64,000 bases of DNA from Galaxea fascicularis. Lineage: Eukaryota; Cnidaria; Anthozoa; Scleractinia; Euphylliidae. Shown one piece after another: positions 49,750-60,058 of the stretch. The first letter of the stretch is position 1. Every line of letters starts with the position of its first letter. The stretch covers positions 2,833,231 to 2,897,230 of the forward strand of contig OX419346.1 of the NCBI GenBank assembly GCA_948470475.1, in the 5' to 3' direction. The notes below the pieces were generated by a model. The model saw only the letters and a list, made by a program, of their open reading frames with translations. It ran no database searches and was not told the origin of the DNA. The position numbers were made by a program, and so were the translations under genes.

Positions 49750-52724
49750 TAGAAGCATTTCAACATCATTTCTAGACTCCTCTTTGAACTAGGCAAACTT
49801 TCAGCCAAATTCCAAATTTGACCCAAAACTGGCCAAAAGCATGGGTTAACCCCTTTGGGTTTTGGTCAAAATTTCAACTTTGCTGAAATCTTGCACACAG
49901 CTCAAATAAGAAGAGAAATAATGTTTTGGGAGTTTTTAGAAGCATTTCAACATCATTTCTAGACTCCTCTTTGAACTAGGCAAACTTTCAGCCAAATTCC
50001 AAATCTGACCCAAAACTGGCCAAAAGCATGGGTTAACCCCTTTGGGTTTTGGTCAAAATTTCAACTTTGCTGAAATCTTGCACACAGCTCAAATAAGAAG
50101 AGAAATAATGTTTTGGGAGTTTTTAGAAGCATTTCAACATCATTTCTAGACTCCTCTTTGAACTAGGCAAACTTTCAGCCAAATTCCAAATTTGACCCAA
50201 AACTGGCCAAAAGCATGGGTTAACCCCTTTGGGTTTTGGTCAAAATTTCAACTTTGCTGAAATCTTGCACACAGCTCAAATAAGAAGAGAAATAATGTTT
50301 TGGGAGTTTTTAGAAGCATTTCATAGTCATTTCTAGACTCCCCTTTTAACTAGGCAAACTTTCAGCCAAATTCCAAATTTGACCCAAAACTGGCCAAAAG
50401 CATGGGTTAACCCTTTTGGGTTTTGGTCAAAATTTCAACTTTGCTGAAATCTTGCACACAGCTCAAGTAAGAAGAGAAATAATGTTTTGGGAGTTTTTAG
50501 AAGCATTTCAACATCATTTCTAGACTCCTCTTTGAACTAGGCACACTTTCAGCCAAATTCCAAATTTGACCCAAAACTTGCCAAAAGCATGGGTTAACCC
50601 CTTTGGGTTTTGGTCAAAATTTCAACTTTGCTGAAATCTTGCACACAGCTCAAATAAGAAGAGAAATAATGTTTTGGGAGATTTTAGAAGCATTTCAACA
50701 TCATTTCTAGACTCCTCTTTGAACTAGGCAAACTTTCAGCCAAATTCCAAATTTGACCCAAAACTGGCCAAAAGCATGGGTTAACCCCTTTGGGTTTTGG
50801 TCAAAATTTCAACTTTGCTGAAATCTTGCACACAGCTCAAATAAGAAGAGAAATAATGTTTTGGGAGTTTTTAGAAGCATTTCAACATCATTTCTAGACT
50901 CCTCTTTGAACTAGGCAAACTTTCAGCCAAATTCCAAATTTGACCCAAAACTGGCCAAAAGCATGGGTTAACCCCTTTGGGTTTTGGTCAAAATTTCAAC
51001 TTTGCTGAAATCTTGCACACAGCTCAAATAAGAAGAGAAATAATGTTTTGGGAGTTTTTAGAAGCATTTCAACATCATTTCTAGACTCCTCTTTGAACTA
51101 GGCAAACTTTCAGCCAAATTCCAAATTTGACCCAAAACTGGCCAAAAGCATGGGTTAACCCCTTTGGGTTTTGGTCAAAATTTCAACTTTGCTGAAATCT
51201 TGCACACAGCTCAAATAAGAAGAGAAATCATGTTTTGAGAGATTTTAGAAGCATTTCAACATCATTTCTAGACTCCTCTTTGAACTAGGCAAACTTTCAG
51301 CCAAATTCCAAATTTGACCCAAAACTGGCCAAAAGCATGGGTTAACCCCTTTGGGTTTTGGTCAAAATTTCAACTTTGCTGAAATCTTGCACACAGCTCA
51401 AATAAGAAGAGAAATAATGTTTTGGGAGTTTTTAGAAGCATTTCAACATCATTTCTAGACTCCTCTTTGAACTAGGCAAACTTTCAGCCAAATTCCAAAT
51501 CTGACCCAAAACTGGCCAAAAGCATGGGTTAACCCCTTTGGGTTTTGGTCAAAATTTCAACTTTGCTGAAATCTTGCACACAGCTCAAATAAGAAGAGAA
51601 ATAATGTTTTGGGAGTTTTTAGAAGCATTTCAACATCATTTCTAGACTCCTCTTTGAACTAGGCAAACTTTCAGCCAAATTCCAAATTTGACCCAAAACT
51701 GGCCAAAAGCATGGGTTAACCCCTTTGGGTTTTGGTCAAAATTTCAACTTTGCTGAAATCTTGCACACAGCTCAAATAAGAAGAGAAATAATGTTTTGGG
51801 AGTTTTTAGAAGCATTTCATAGTCATTTCTAGACTCCCCTTTTAACTAGGCAAACTTTCAGCCAAATTCCAAATTTGACCCAAAACTGGCCAAAAGCATG
51901 GGTTAACCCTTTTGGGTTTTGGTCAAAATTTCAACTTTGCTGAAATCTTGCACACAGCTCAAGTAAGAAGAGAAATAATGTTTTGGGAGTTTTTAGAAGC
52001 ATTTCAACATCATTTCTAGACTCCTCTTTGAACTAGGCACACTTTCAGCCAAATTCCAAATTTGACCCAAAACTGGCCAAAAGCATGGGTTAACCCCTTT
52101 GGGTTTTGGTCAAAATTTCAACTTTGCTGAAATCTTGCACACAGCTCAAATAAGAAGAGAAATAATGTTTTGGGAGATTTTAGAAGCATTTCAACATCAT
52201 TTCTAGACTCCTCTTTGAACTAGGCAAACTTTCAGCCAAATTCCAAATTTGACCCAAAACTGGCCAAAAGCATGGGTTAACCCCTTTGGGTTTTGGTCAA
52301 AATTTCAACTTTGCTGAAATCTTGCACACAGCTCAAATAAGAAGAGAAATAATGTTTTGGGAGTTTTTAGAAGCATTTCAACATCATTTCTAGACTCCTC
52401 TTTGAACTAGGCAAACTTTCAGCCAAATTCCAAATTTGACCCAAAACTGGCCAAAAGCATGGGTTAACCCCTTTGGGTTTTGGTCAAAATTTCAACTTTG
52501 CTGAAATCTTGCACACAGCTCAAATAAGAAGAGAAATAATGTTTTGGGAGTTTTTAGAAGCATTTCAACATCATTTCTAGACTCCTCTTTGAACTAGGCA
52601 AACTTTCAGCCAAATTCCAAATTTGACCCAAAACTGGCCAAAAGCATGGGTTAACCCCTTTGGGTTTTGGTCAAAATTTCAACTTTGCTGAAATCTTGCA
52701 CACAGCTCAAATAAGAAGAGAAAT
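49750..52724 (+). repeat. 8-monomer tandem duplication, 1,496-bp unit
   Basis: The distinctive monomer with CATTTCATAGTC and GACTCCCCTTTTAAC occurs at 50,321 and 51,817. It is followed in both copies by CCCTTTTGGG, CTCAAGTAAG and, one monomer on, GGGAGATTTTAG. AAATCTGACC (about 50,004 and 51,500) shares the offset. The copies match from about 49,750-51,228 to 51,246-52,724. The one difference I saw is AACTTGCC near 50,577 against AACTGGCC. A third, shifted copy of this material lies at 58,319-59,700. Confidence 0.87.
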
Positions 52725-53154
52725 AATGTTTTGGGAGTTTTTAGAAGCATTTCAACATCATTTCTAGACTCCTCTTTGAACTAGGCAAACTTTCAGCCAA
52801 ATTCCAAATTTGACCCAAAACTGGCCAAAAGCATGGGTTAACCCCTTTGGGTTTTGGTCAAAATTTCAACTTTGCTGAAATCTTGCACACAGCTCAAATA
52901 AGAAGAGAAATAATGTTTTGGGAGTTTTTAGAAGCATTTCAACATCATTTCTAGACTCCTCTTTGAACTAGGCAAACTTTCAGCCAAATTCCAAATCTGA
53001 CCCAAAACTGGCCAAAAGCATGGGTTAACCCCTTTGGGTTTTGGTCAAAATTTCAACTTTGCTGAAATCTTGCACACAGCTCAAATAAGAAGAGAAATAA
53101 TGTTTTGGGAGTTTTTAGAAGCATTTCAACATCATTTCTAGACTCCTCTTTGAA

Positions 53155-54689
53155 CTGGACACACTTTCAGCCAAATTCCAAATTTGACCAAAAACTGGCC
53201 AAAAGCATGGGTTAACCCCTTTGGGTTTTGGTCAAAATTTCAACTTTGCTGAAATCTTGCACACAGCTCAAATAAGAAGAGAAATCATGTTTTGGGAGAT
53301 TTTAAAAGCATTTCAACATCATTTCTAGACTCCTCTTTGAACTAGGCAAACTTTCAGCCAAATTCCAAATTTGACCCAAAACTGGCCAAAAGCATGGGTT
53401 AACCCCTTTGGGTTTTGGTCAAAATTTCAACTTTGCTGAAATCTTGCACACAGCTCAAATAAGAAGAGAAATAATGTTTTGGGAGTTTTTAGAAGCATTT
53501 CAACATCATTTCTAGACTCCTCTTTGAACTAGGCAAACTTTCAGCCAAATTCCAAATCTGACCCAAAACTGGCCAAAAGCATGGGTTAACCCCTTTGGGG
53601 TTTGGTCAAAATTTCAACTTTGCTGAAATCTTGCACACAGCTCAAATAAGAAGAGAAATAATGTTTTGGGAGTTTTTAGAAGCATTTCAACATCATTTCT
53701 AGACTCCTCTTTGAACTAGGCAAACTTTCAGCCAAATTCCAAATTTGACCCAAAACTGGCCAAAAGCATGGGTTAACCCCTTTGGGTTTTGGTCAAAATT
53801 TCAACGTTGCTGAAATCTTGCACACAGCTCAAATGAGAAGAGAAATAATGTTTTGGGAGTTTTTAGAAGCATTTCAACATCATTTCTAGACTCCTCTTTG
53901 AACTAGGCAAACTTTTAGCCAAATTCCAAATTTGACCCAAAACTGGCCAAAAGCATGGGTTAACCCCTTTGGGTTTTGGTCAAAATTTCAACTTTGCTGA
54001 AATCTTGCACACAGCTCAAATAAGAAGAGAAATAATGTTTTGGGAGTTTTTAGAAGCATTTCAACATCATTTCTAGACTCCTCTTTGAACTAGGCAAACT
54101 TTCAGCCAAATTCCACATTTGACCCAAAACTGGCCAAAAGCATGGGTTAACCCCTTTGGGTTTTGGTCAAAATTTCAACTTTGCTGAAATCTTGCACACA
54201 GCTCAAATAAGAAGAGAAATAATGTTTTGGGAGTTTTTAGAAGCATTTCAACATCATTTCTAGACTCCTCTTTGAACTAGGCAAACTTTCAGCCAAATTC
54301 CAAATTTGACCCAAAACTGGCCAAAAGCATGGGTTAACCCCTTTGGGTTTTGGTCAAAATTTCAACTTTGCTGAAATCTTGCACACAGCTCAAATAAGAA
54401 GAGAAATAATGTTTTGGGAGTTTTTAGAAGCATTTCAACATCATTTCTAGACTCCTCTTTGAACTAGGCACACTTTCAGCCAAATTCCAAATTTGACCCA
54501 AAACTGGCCAAAAGCATGGGTTAACCCCTTTGGGTTTTGGTCAAAATTTCAACTTTGCTGAAATCTTGCACACAGCTCAAATAAGAAGAGAAAAAATGTT
54601 TGGGAGTTTATTAGAAGCATTTCAACATCATTTCTAGACTCCTCTTTGAACTAGGCAAACTTTCAGCCAAATTCCAAATTTGACCCAAA
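53155..54689 (+). repeat. Dispersed 8-monomer block, copy 1 (partners near 60.1 and 61.6 kb)
   Basis: The ordered marker set is CTGGACACAC (53,155), GACCAAAAACTGG, AAATCATG with GGGAGATTTTAAAAG, AAATCTGACC, CCTTTGGGGTTTGG (about 53,595), CAACGTTGC with CAAATGAGAAG, and CTTTTAGCC. It recurs beginning at 60,059 and 61,555. The match to 61,555 (offset 8,400 bp, 45 monomers minus 15) continues to the 173-bp monomers at 54,690 and 63,089. Private changes here include TTCCACATTT (about 54,112) and GAGAAAAAATG with GTTTATTAG (about 54,590-54,612). Confidence 0.85.
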
Positions 54690-54862
54690 ACTGGCCAAAA
54701 GAATGGGTTTTGGTCAAAATTTCAACTTTGCTGAAATCTTGCACACAGCTCAAATAAGAAGAGAAATAATGTTTTGGGAGTTTTTAGAAGCATTTCAACA
54801 TCATTTCTAGACTCCTCTTTGAACTAGGCAAACTTTCAGCCAAATTCCAAATTTGACCCAAA
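54690..54862 (+). repeat. 173-bp monomer, 14-bp deletion (7 of 8)
   Basis: GAATGGGTTTTGG form, otherwise near-consensus. It is preceded by a short-T-run monomer, as is the partner copy at 63,089. Confidence 0.95.
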
Positions 54863-57440
54863 ACTGGCCAAAAGCATGGGTTAACCCCTTTGGGTTTTGG
54901 TCAAAATTTCAACGTTGCTGAAATCTTGCACACAGCTCAAATAAGAAGGGAAATAATGTTTTGGGAGTTTTTAGAAGCATTTCAACGTCATTTCTAGACT
55001 CCTTTTTGAACTAGGCAAACTTTCAGCCAAATTCCAAATTTGACCCAAAACTGGCCAAAAGCATGGGTTAACCCCTTTGGGTTTTGGTCAAAATTTCAAC
55101 TTTGCTGAAATCTTGCACACAGCTCAAATAAGAAGAGAAATAATGTTTTGGGAGTTTTTAGAAGCATTTCAACATCATTTCTAGACTCCTCTTTTTACTA
55201 GGCAATTTTTCAGCCAAATTCCAAATTTGACCCAAAACTGGCCAAAAGCATGGGTTAACCCCTTTGGGTTTTGGTCAAAATTTCAACTTTGCTGAAATCT
55301 TGCACACAGCTCAAATAAGAAGAGAAATAATGTTTTGGGAGTTTTTAGAAGCATTTCAACATCATTTCTAGACTCCTCTTTGAACTAGGCAAACTTTCAG
55401 CCAAATTCCAAATTTGACCCAAAACTGGCCAAAAGCATGGGTTAACCCCTTTGGGTTTTGGTCAAAATTTCAACTTTGCTGAAATCTTGCACACAGCTCA
55501 AAAAGAAGAGAAATAATGTTTTGGGAGTTTTTAGAAGCATTTCAACATCATTTCTAGACTCCTCTTTGAACTAGGCAAACTTTCAGCCAAATTCCAAATT
55601 TGACCCAAAACTGGCCAAAAGCATGGGTTAACCCCTTTGGGTTTTGGTCAAAATTTCAACTTTGCTGAAATCTTGCACACAGCTCAAATAAGAAGAGAAA
55701 TAATGTTTTGGGAGTTTTTAGAAGCATTTCAACATCATTTCTAGACTCCTCTTTGAACTAGGCAAACTTTCAGCCAAATTCCAAATTTGACCCAAAACTG
55801 GCCAAAAGCATGGGTTAACCCCTTTGGGTTTTGGTCAAAATTTCAACGTTGCTGAAATCTTGCACACAGCTCAAATAAGAAAGGAAATAATGTTTTGGGA
55901 GTTTTTAGAAGCATTTCAACGTCATTTCTAGACTCCTTTTTGAACTAGGCAAACTTTCAGCCAAATTCCAAATTTGACCCAAAACTGGCCAAAAGCATGG
56001 GTTAACCCCTTTGGGTTTTGGTCAAAATTTCAACTTTGCTGAAATCTTGCACACAGCTCAAATAAGAAGAGAAATAATGTTTTGGGAGTTTTTAGAAGCA
56101 TTTCAACATCATTTCTAGACTCCTCTTTGAAGTAGGCAATTTTTCAGCCAAATTCCAAATTTGACCCAAAACTGGCCAAAAGCATGGGTTAACCCCTTTG
56201 GGTTTTGGTCAAAATTTCAACTTTGCTGAAATCTTGCACACAGCTCAAATAAGAAGAGAAATAATGTTTTGGGAGTTTTTAGAAGCATTTCAACATCATT
56301 TCTAGACTCCTCTTTGAACTAGGCAAACTTTCAGCCAAATTCCAAATTTCACCCAAAACTGGCCAAAAGCATGGGTTAACCCCTTTGGGTTTTGGTCAAA
56401 ATTTCAACTTTGCTGAAATCTTGCACACAGCTCAAATAAGAAGAGAAATAATGTTTTGGGAGTTTTTAGAAGCATTTCAACATCATTTCTAGACTCCTCT
56501 TTGAACTAGGCACACTTTCAGCCAAATTCCAAATTTGACCCAAAACTGGCCAAAAGCATGGGTTAACCCCTTTGGGTTTTGGTCAAAATTTCAACTTTGC
56601 TGAAATCTTGCACACAGCTCAAATAAGAAGAGAAATAATGTTTTGGGAGATTTTAGAAGCATTTCAACATCATTTCTAGACTCCTCTTTGAACTAGGCAA
56701 ACTTTCAGCCAAATTCCAAATTTGACCCAAAACTGGCCAAAAGCATGGGTTAACCCCTTTGGGTTTTGGTCAAAATTTCAACTTTGCTGAAATCTTGCAC
56801 ACAGCTCAAATAAGAAGAGAAATAATGTTTTGGGAGTTTTTAGAAGCATTTCAACATCATTTCTAGACTCCTCTTTGAACTAGGCAAACTTTCAGCCAAA
56901 TTCCAAATTTGACCCAAAACTGGCCAAAAGCATGGGTTAACCCCTTTGGGTTTTGGTCAAAATTTCAACTTTGCTGAAATCTTGCACACAGCTCAAATAA
57001 GAAGAGAAATAATGTTTTGGGAGTTTTTAGAAGCATTTCAACATCATTTCTAGACTCCTCTTTGAACTAGGCAAACTTTCAGCCAAATTCCAAATTTGAC
57101 CCAAAACTGGCCAAAAGCATGGGTTAACCCCTTTGGGTTTTGGTCAAAATTTCAACTTTGCTGAAATCTTGCACACAGCTCAAATAAGAAGAGAAATAAT
57201 GTTTTGGGAGTTTTTAGAAGCATTTCAACATCATTTCTAGACTCCTCTTTGAACTAGGCAAACTTTCAGCCAAATTCCAAATCTGACCCAAAACTGGCCA
57301 AAAGCATGGGTTAACCCCTTTGGGTTTTGGTCAAAATTTCAACTTTGCTGAAATCTTGCACACAGCTCAAATAAGAAGAGAAATAATGTTTTGGGAGTTT
57401 TTAGAAGCATTTCAACATCATTTCTAGACTCCTCTTTGAA

Positions 57441-58400
57441 CTGGACACACTTTCAGCCAAATTCCAAATTTGACCAAAAACTGGCCAAAAGCATGGGTTA
57501 ACCCCTTTGGGTTTTGGTCAAAATTTCAACTTTGCTGAAATCTTGCACACAGCTCAAATAAGAAGAGAAATCATGTTTTGGGAGATTTTAGAAGCATTTC
57601 AACATCATTTCTAGACTCCTCTTTGAAGTAGGCAAACTTTCAGCCAAATTCCAAATTTGACCCAAAACTGGCCAAAAGCATGGGTTAACCCCTTTGGGTT
57701 TTGGTCAAAATTTCAACTTTGCTGAAATCTTGCACACAGCTCAAATAAGAAGAGAAATAATGTTTTGGGAGTTTTTAGAAGCATTTCAACATCATTTCTA
57801 GACTCCTCTTTGAACTAGACACACTTTCAGCCAAATTCCAAATTTGACCGAAAACTGGCCAAAAGCATGGGTTAACCCCTTTGGGTTTTGGTCAAAATTT
57901 TAACTTTGCTGAAATCTTGCACACAGCTCAAATAAGAAGAGAAATAATGTTTTGGGAGATTTTAGAATCATTTCAACATCATTTCTAGACTGCTCTTTGA
58001 ACTAGGCAAACTTTCAGCCAAATTCCAAATTTGACCCAAAACTGGCCAAAAGCATGGGTTAACCCCTTTGGGTTTTGGTCAAAATTTCAACTTTGCTGAA
58101 ATCTTGCACACAGCTCAAATAAGAAGAGAAATAATGTTTTGGGGGTTTTTAGAAGCATTTCAACATCATTTCTAGACTCCTCTTTGAAGTAGGCAATTTT
58201 TCAGCCAAATTCCAAATTTGACCCAAAACTGGCCAAAAGCATGGGTTAACCCCTTTGGGTTTTGGTCAAAATTTCAACTTTGCTGAAATCTTGCACACAG
58301 CTCAAATAAGAAGAGAAATCATGTTTTGAGAGATTTTAGAAGCATTTCAACATCATTTCTAGACTCCTCTTTGAACTAGGCAAACTTTCAGCCAAATTCC
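57441..58400 (+). repeat. Partial copy of the CTGGACACAC block with mixed variants
   Basis: CTGGACACAC with GACCAAAAACTGG and AAATCATG with GGGAGATTTTAG starts at 57,441, which is 14 monomers (2,618 bp) before the copy at 60,059. It then diverges: GAAGTAGG at about 57,626, CTAGACACAC with GACCGAAAACTGG at about 57,826-57,853, TTTTAGAATCA and GACTGCTC near 57,960-57,993, GGGGGTTTTTAG near 58,141, and GAAGTAGGCAATTTTTC near 58,187. It reads as a mosaic of variants found elsewhere in the array. Confidence 0.7.
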
Positions 58401-59700
58401 AAATTTGACCCAAAACTGGCCAAAAGCATGGGTTAACCCCTTTGGGTTTTGGTCAAAATTTCAACTTTGCTGAAATCTTGCACACAGCTCAAATAAGAAG
58501 AGAAATAATGTTTTGGGAGTTTTTAGAAGCATTTCAACATCATTTCTAGACTCCTCTTTGAACTAGGCAAACTTTCAGCCAAATTCCAAATCTGACCCAA
58601 AACTGGCCAAAAGCATGGGTTAACCCCTTTGGGTTTTGGTCAAAATTTCAACTTTGCTGAAATCTTGCACACAGCTCAAATAAGAAGAGAAATAATGTTT
58701 TGGGAGTTTTTAGAAGCATTTCAACATCATTTCTAGACTCCTCTTTGAACTAGGCAAACTTTCAGCCAAATTCCAAATTTGACCCAAAACTGGCCAAAAG
58801 CATGGGTTAACCCCTTTGGGTTTTGGTCAAAATTTCAACTTTGCTGAAATCTTGCACACAGCTCAAATAAGAAGAGAAATAATGTTTTGGGAGTTTTTAG
58901 AAGCATTTCATAGTCATTTCTAGACTCCCCTTTTAACTAGGCAAACTTTCAGCCAAATTCCAAATTTGACCCAAAACTGGCCAAAAGCATGGGTTAACCC
59001 TTTTGGGTTTTGGTCAAAATTTCAACTTTGCTGAAATCTTGCACACAGCTCAAGTAAGAAGAGAAATAATGTTTTGGGAGTTTTTAGAAGCATTTCAACA
59101 TCATTTCTAGACTCCTCTTTGAACTAGGCACACTTTCAGCCAAATTCCAAATTTGACCCAAAACTTGCCAAAAGCATGGGTTAACCCCTTTGGGTTTTGG
59201 TCAAAATTTCAACTTTGCTGAAATCTTGCACACAGCTCAAATAAGAAGAGAAATAATGTTTTGGGAGATTTTAGAAGCATTTCAACATCATTTCTAGACT
59301 CCTCTTTGAACTAGGCAAACTTTCAGCCAAATTCCAAATTTGACCCAAAACTGGCCAAAAGCATGGGTTAACCCCTTTGGGTTTTGGTCAAAATTTCAAC
59401 TTTGCTGAAATCTTGCACACAGCTCAAATAAGAAGAGAAATAATGTTTTGGGAGTTTTTAGAAGCATTTCAACATCATTTCTAGACTCCTCTTTGAACTA
59501 GGCAAACTTTCAGCCAAATTCCAAATTTGACCCAAAACTGGCCAAAAGCATGGGTTAACCCCTTTGGGTTTTGGTCAAAATTTCAACTTTGCTGAAATCT
59601 TGCACACAGCTCAAATAAGAAGAGAAATAATGTTTTGGGAGTTTTTAGAAGCATTTCAACATCATTTCTAGACTCCTCTTTGAACTAGGCAAACTTTCAG
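58319..59700 (+). repeat. Third, shifted copy of the 50-52 kb 8-monomer unit
   Basis: TCATGTTTTGAGAGATTTT (58,319) matches 51,228 at an offset of 7,091 bp. The CATTTCATAGTC with GACTCCCCTTTTAAC monomer (58,908) matches both 50,321 and 51,817. AACTTGCC (about 59,164) matches only the first of these (offset 8,587 bp). The order seen here (TCATG, CATAG, CTTGCC) is a rotation of the 8-monomer unit, as expected if a longer run of this unit once existed. Confidence 0.8.
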
Positions 59701-60058
59701 CCAAATTCCAAATTTGACCCAAAACTGGCCAAAAGCATGGGTTAACCCCTTTGGGTTTTGGTCAAAATTTCAACTTTGCTGAAATCTTGCACACAGCTCA
59801 AATAAGAAGAGAAATAATGTTTTGGGAGTTTTTAGAAGCATTTCAACATCATTTCTAGACTCCTCTTTGAACTAGGCAAACTTTCAGCCAAATTCCAAAT
59901 CTGACCCAAAACTGGCCAAAAGCATGGGTTAACCCCTTTGGGTTTAGGTCAAAATTTCAACTTTGCTGAAATCTTGCACACAGCTCAAATAAGAAGAGAA
60001 ATAATGTTTTGGGAGTTTTTAGAAGCATTTCAACATCATTTCTAGACTCCTCTTTGAA

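Larger units (their letters stand above)
46054..49807 (+). repeat. Tandem duplication, 10-monomer unit of 1,856 bp
   Basis: Two full copies of a 10-monomer unit lie in tandem, and the match extends slightly beyond one unit (46,054-47,951 with 47,910-49,807, about 1,898 bp). I saw no mismatch. Shared rare markers are AAAGTTGACC (46,291 and 48,147), the 173-bp monomer (46,302 and 48,158), AAATCAGAAG, ACTGGTCAAAAG, CTTTTAGCC, ACTGGCTAAAAG, AACAACATTTTTTAGAC with a 1-bp gain (47,157 and 49,013), GGGTTATCTGGTTTGGG (about 47,612 and 49,468) and ACTGGGCAAAAG (47,785 and 49,641). The offset is 10 x 187 - 14 - 1 + 1. The apparent identity makes it the youngest clear duplication here, or a possible assembly duplication. 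Confidence 0.9.
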
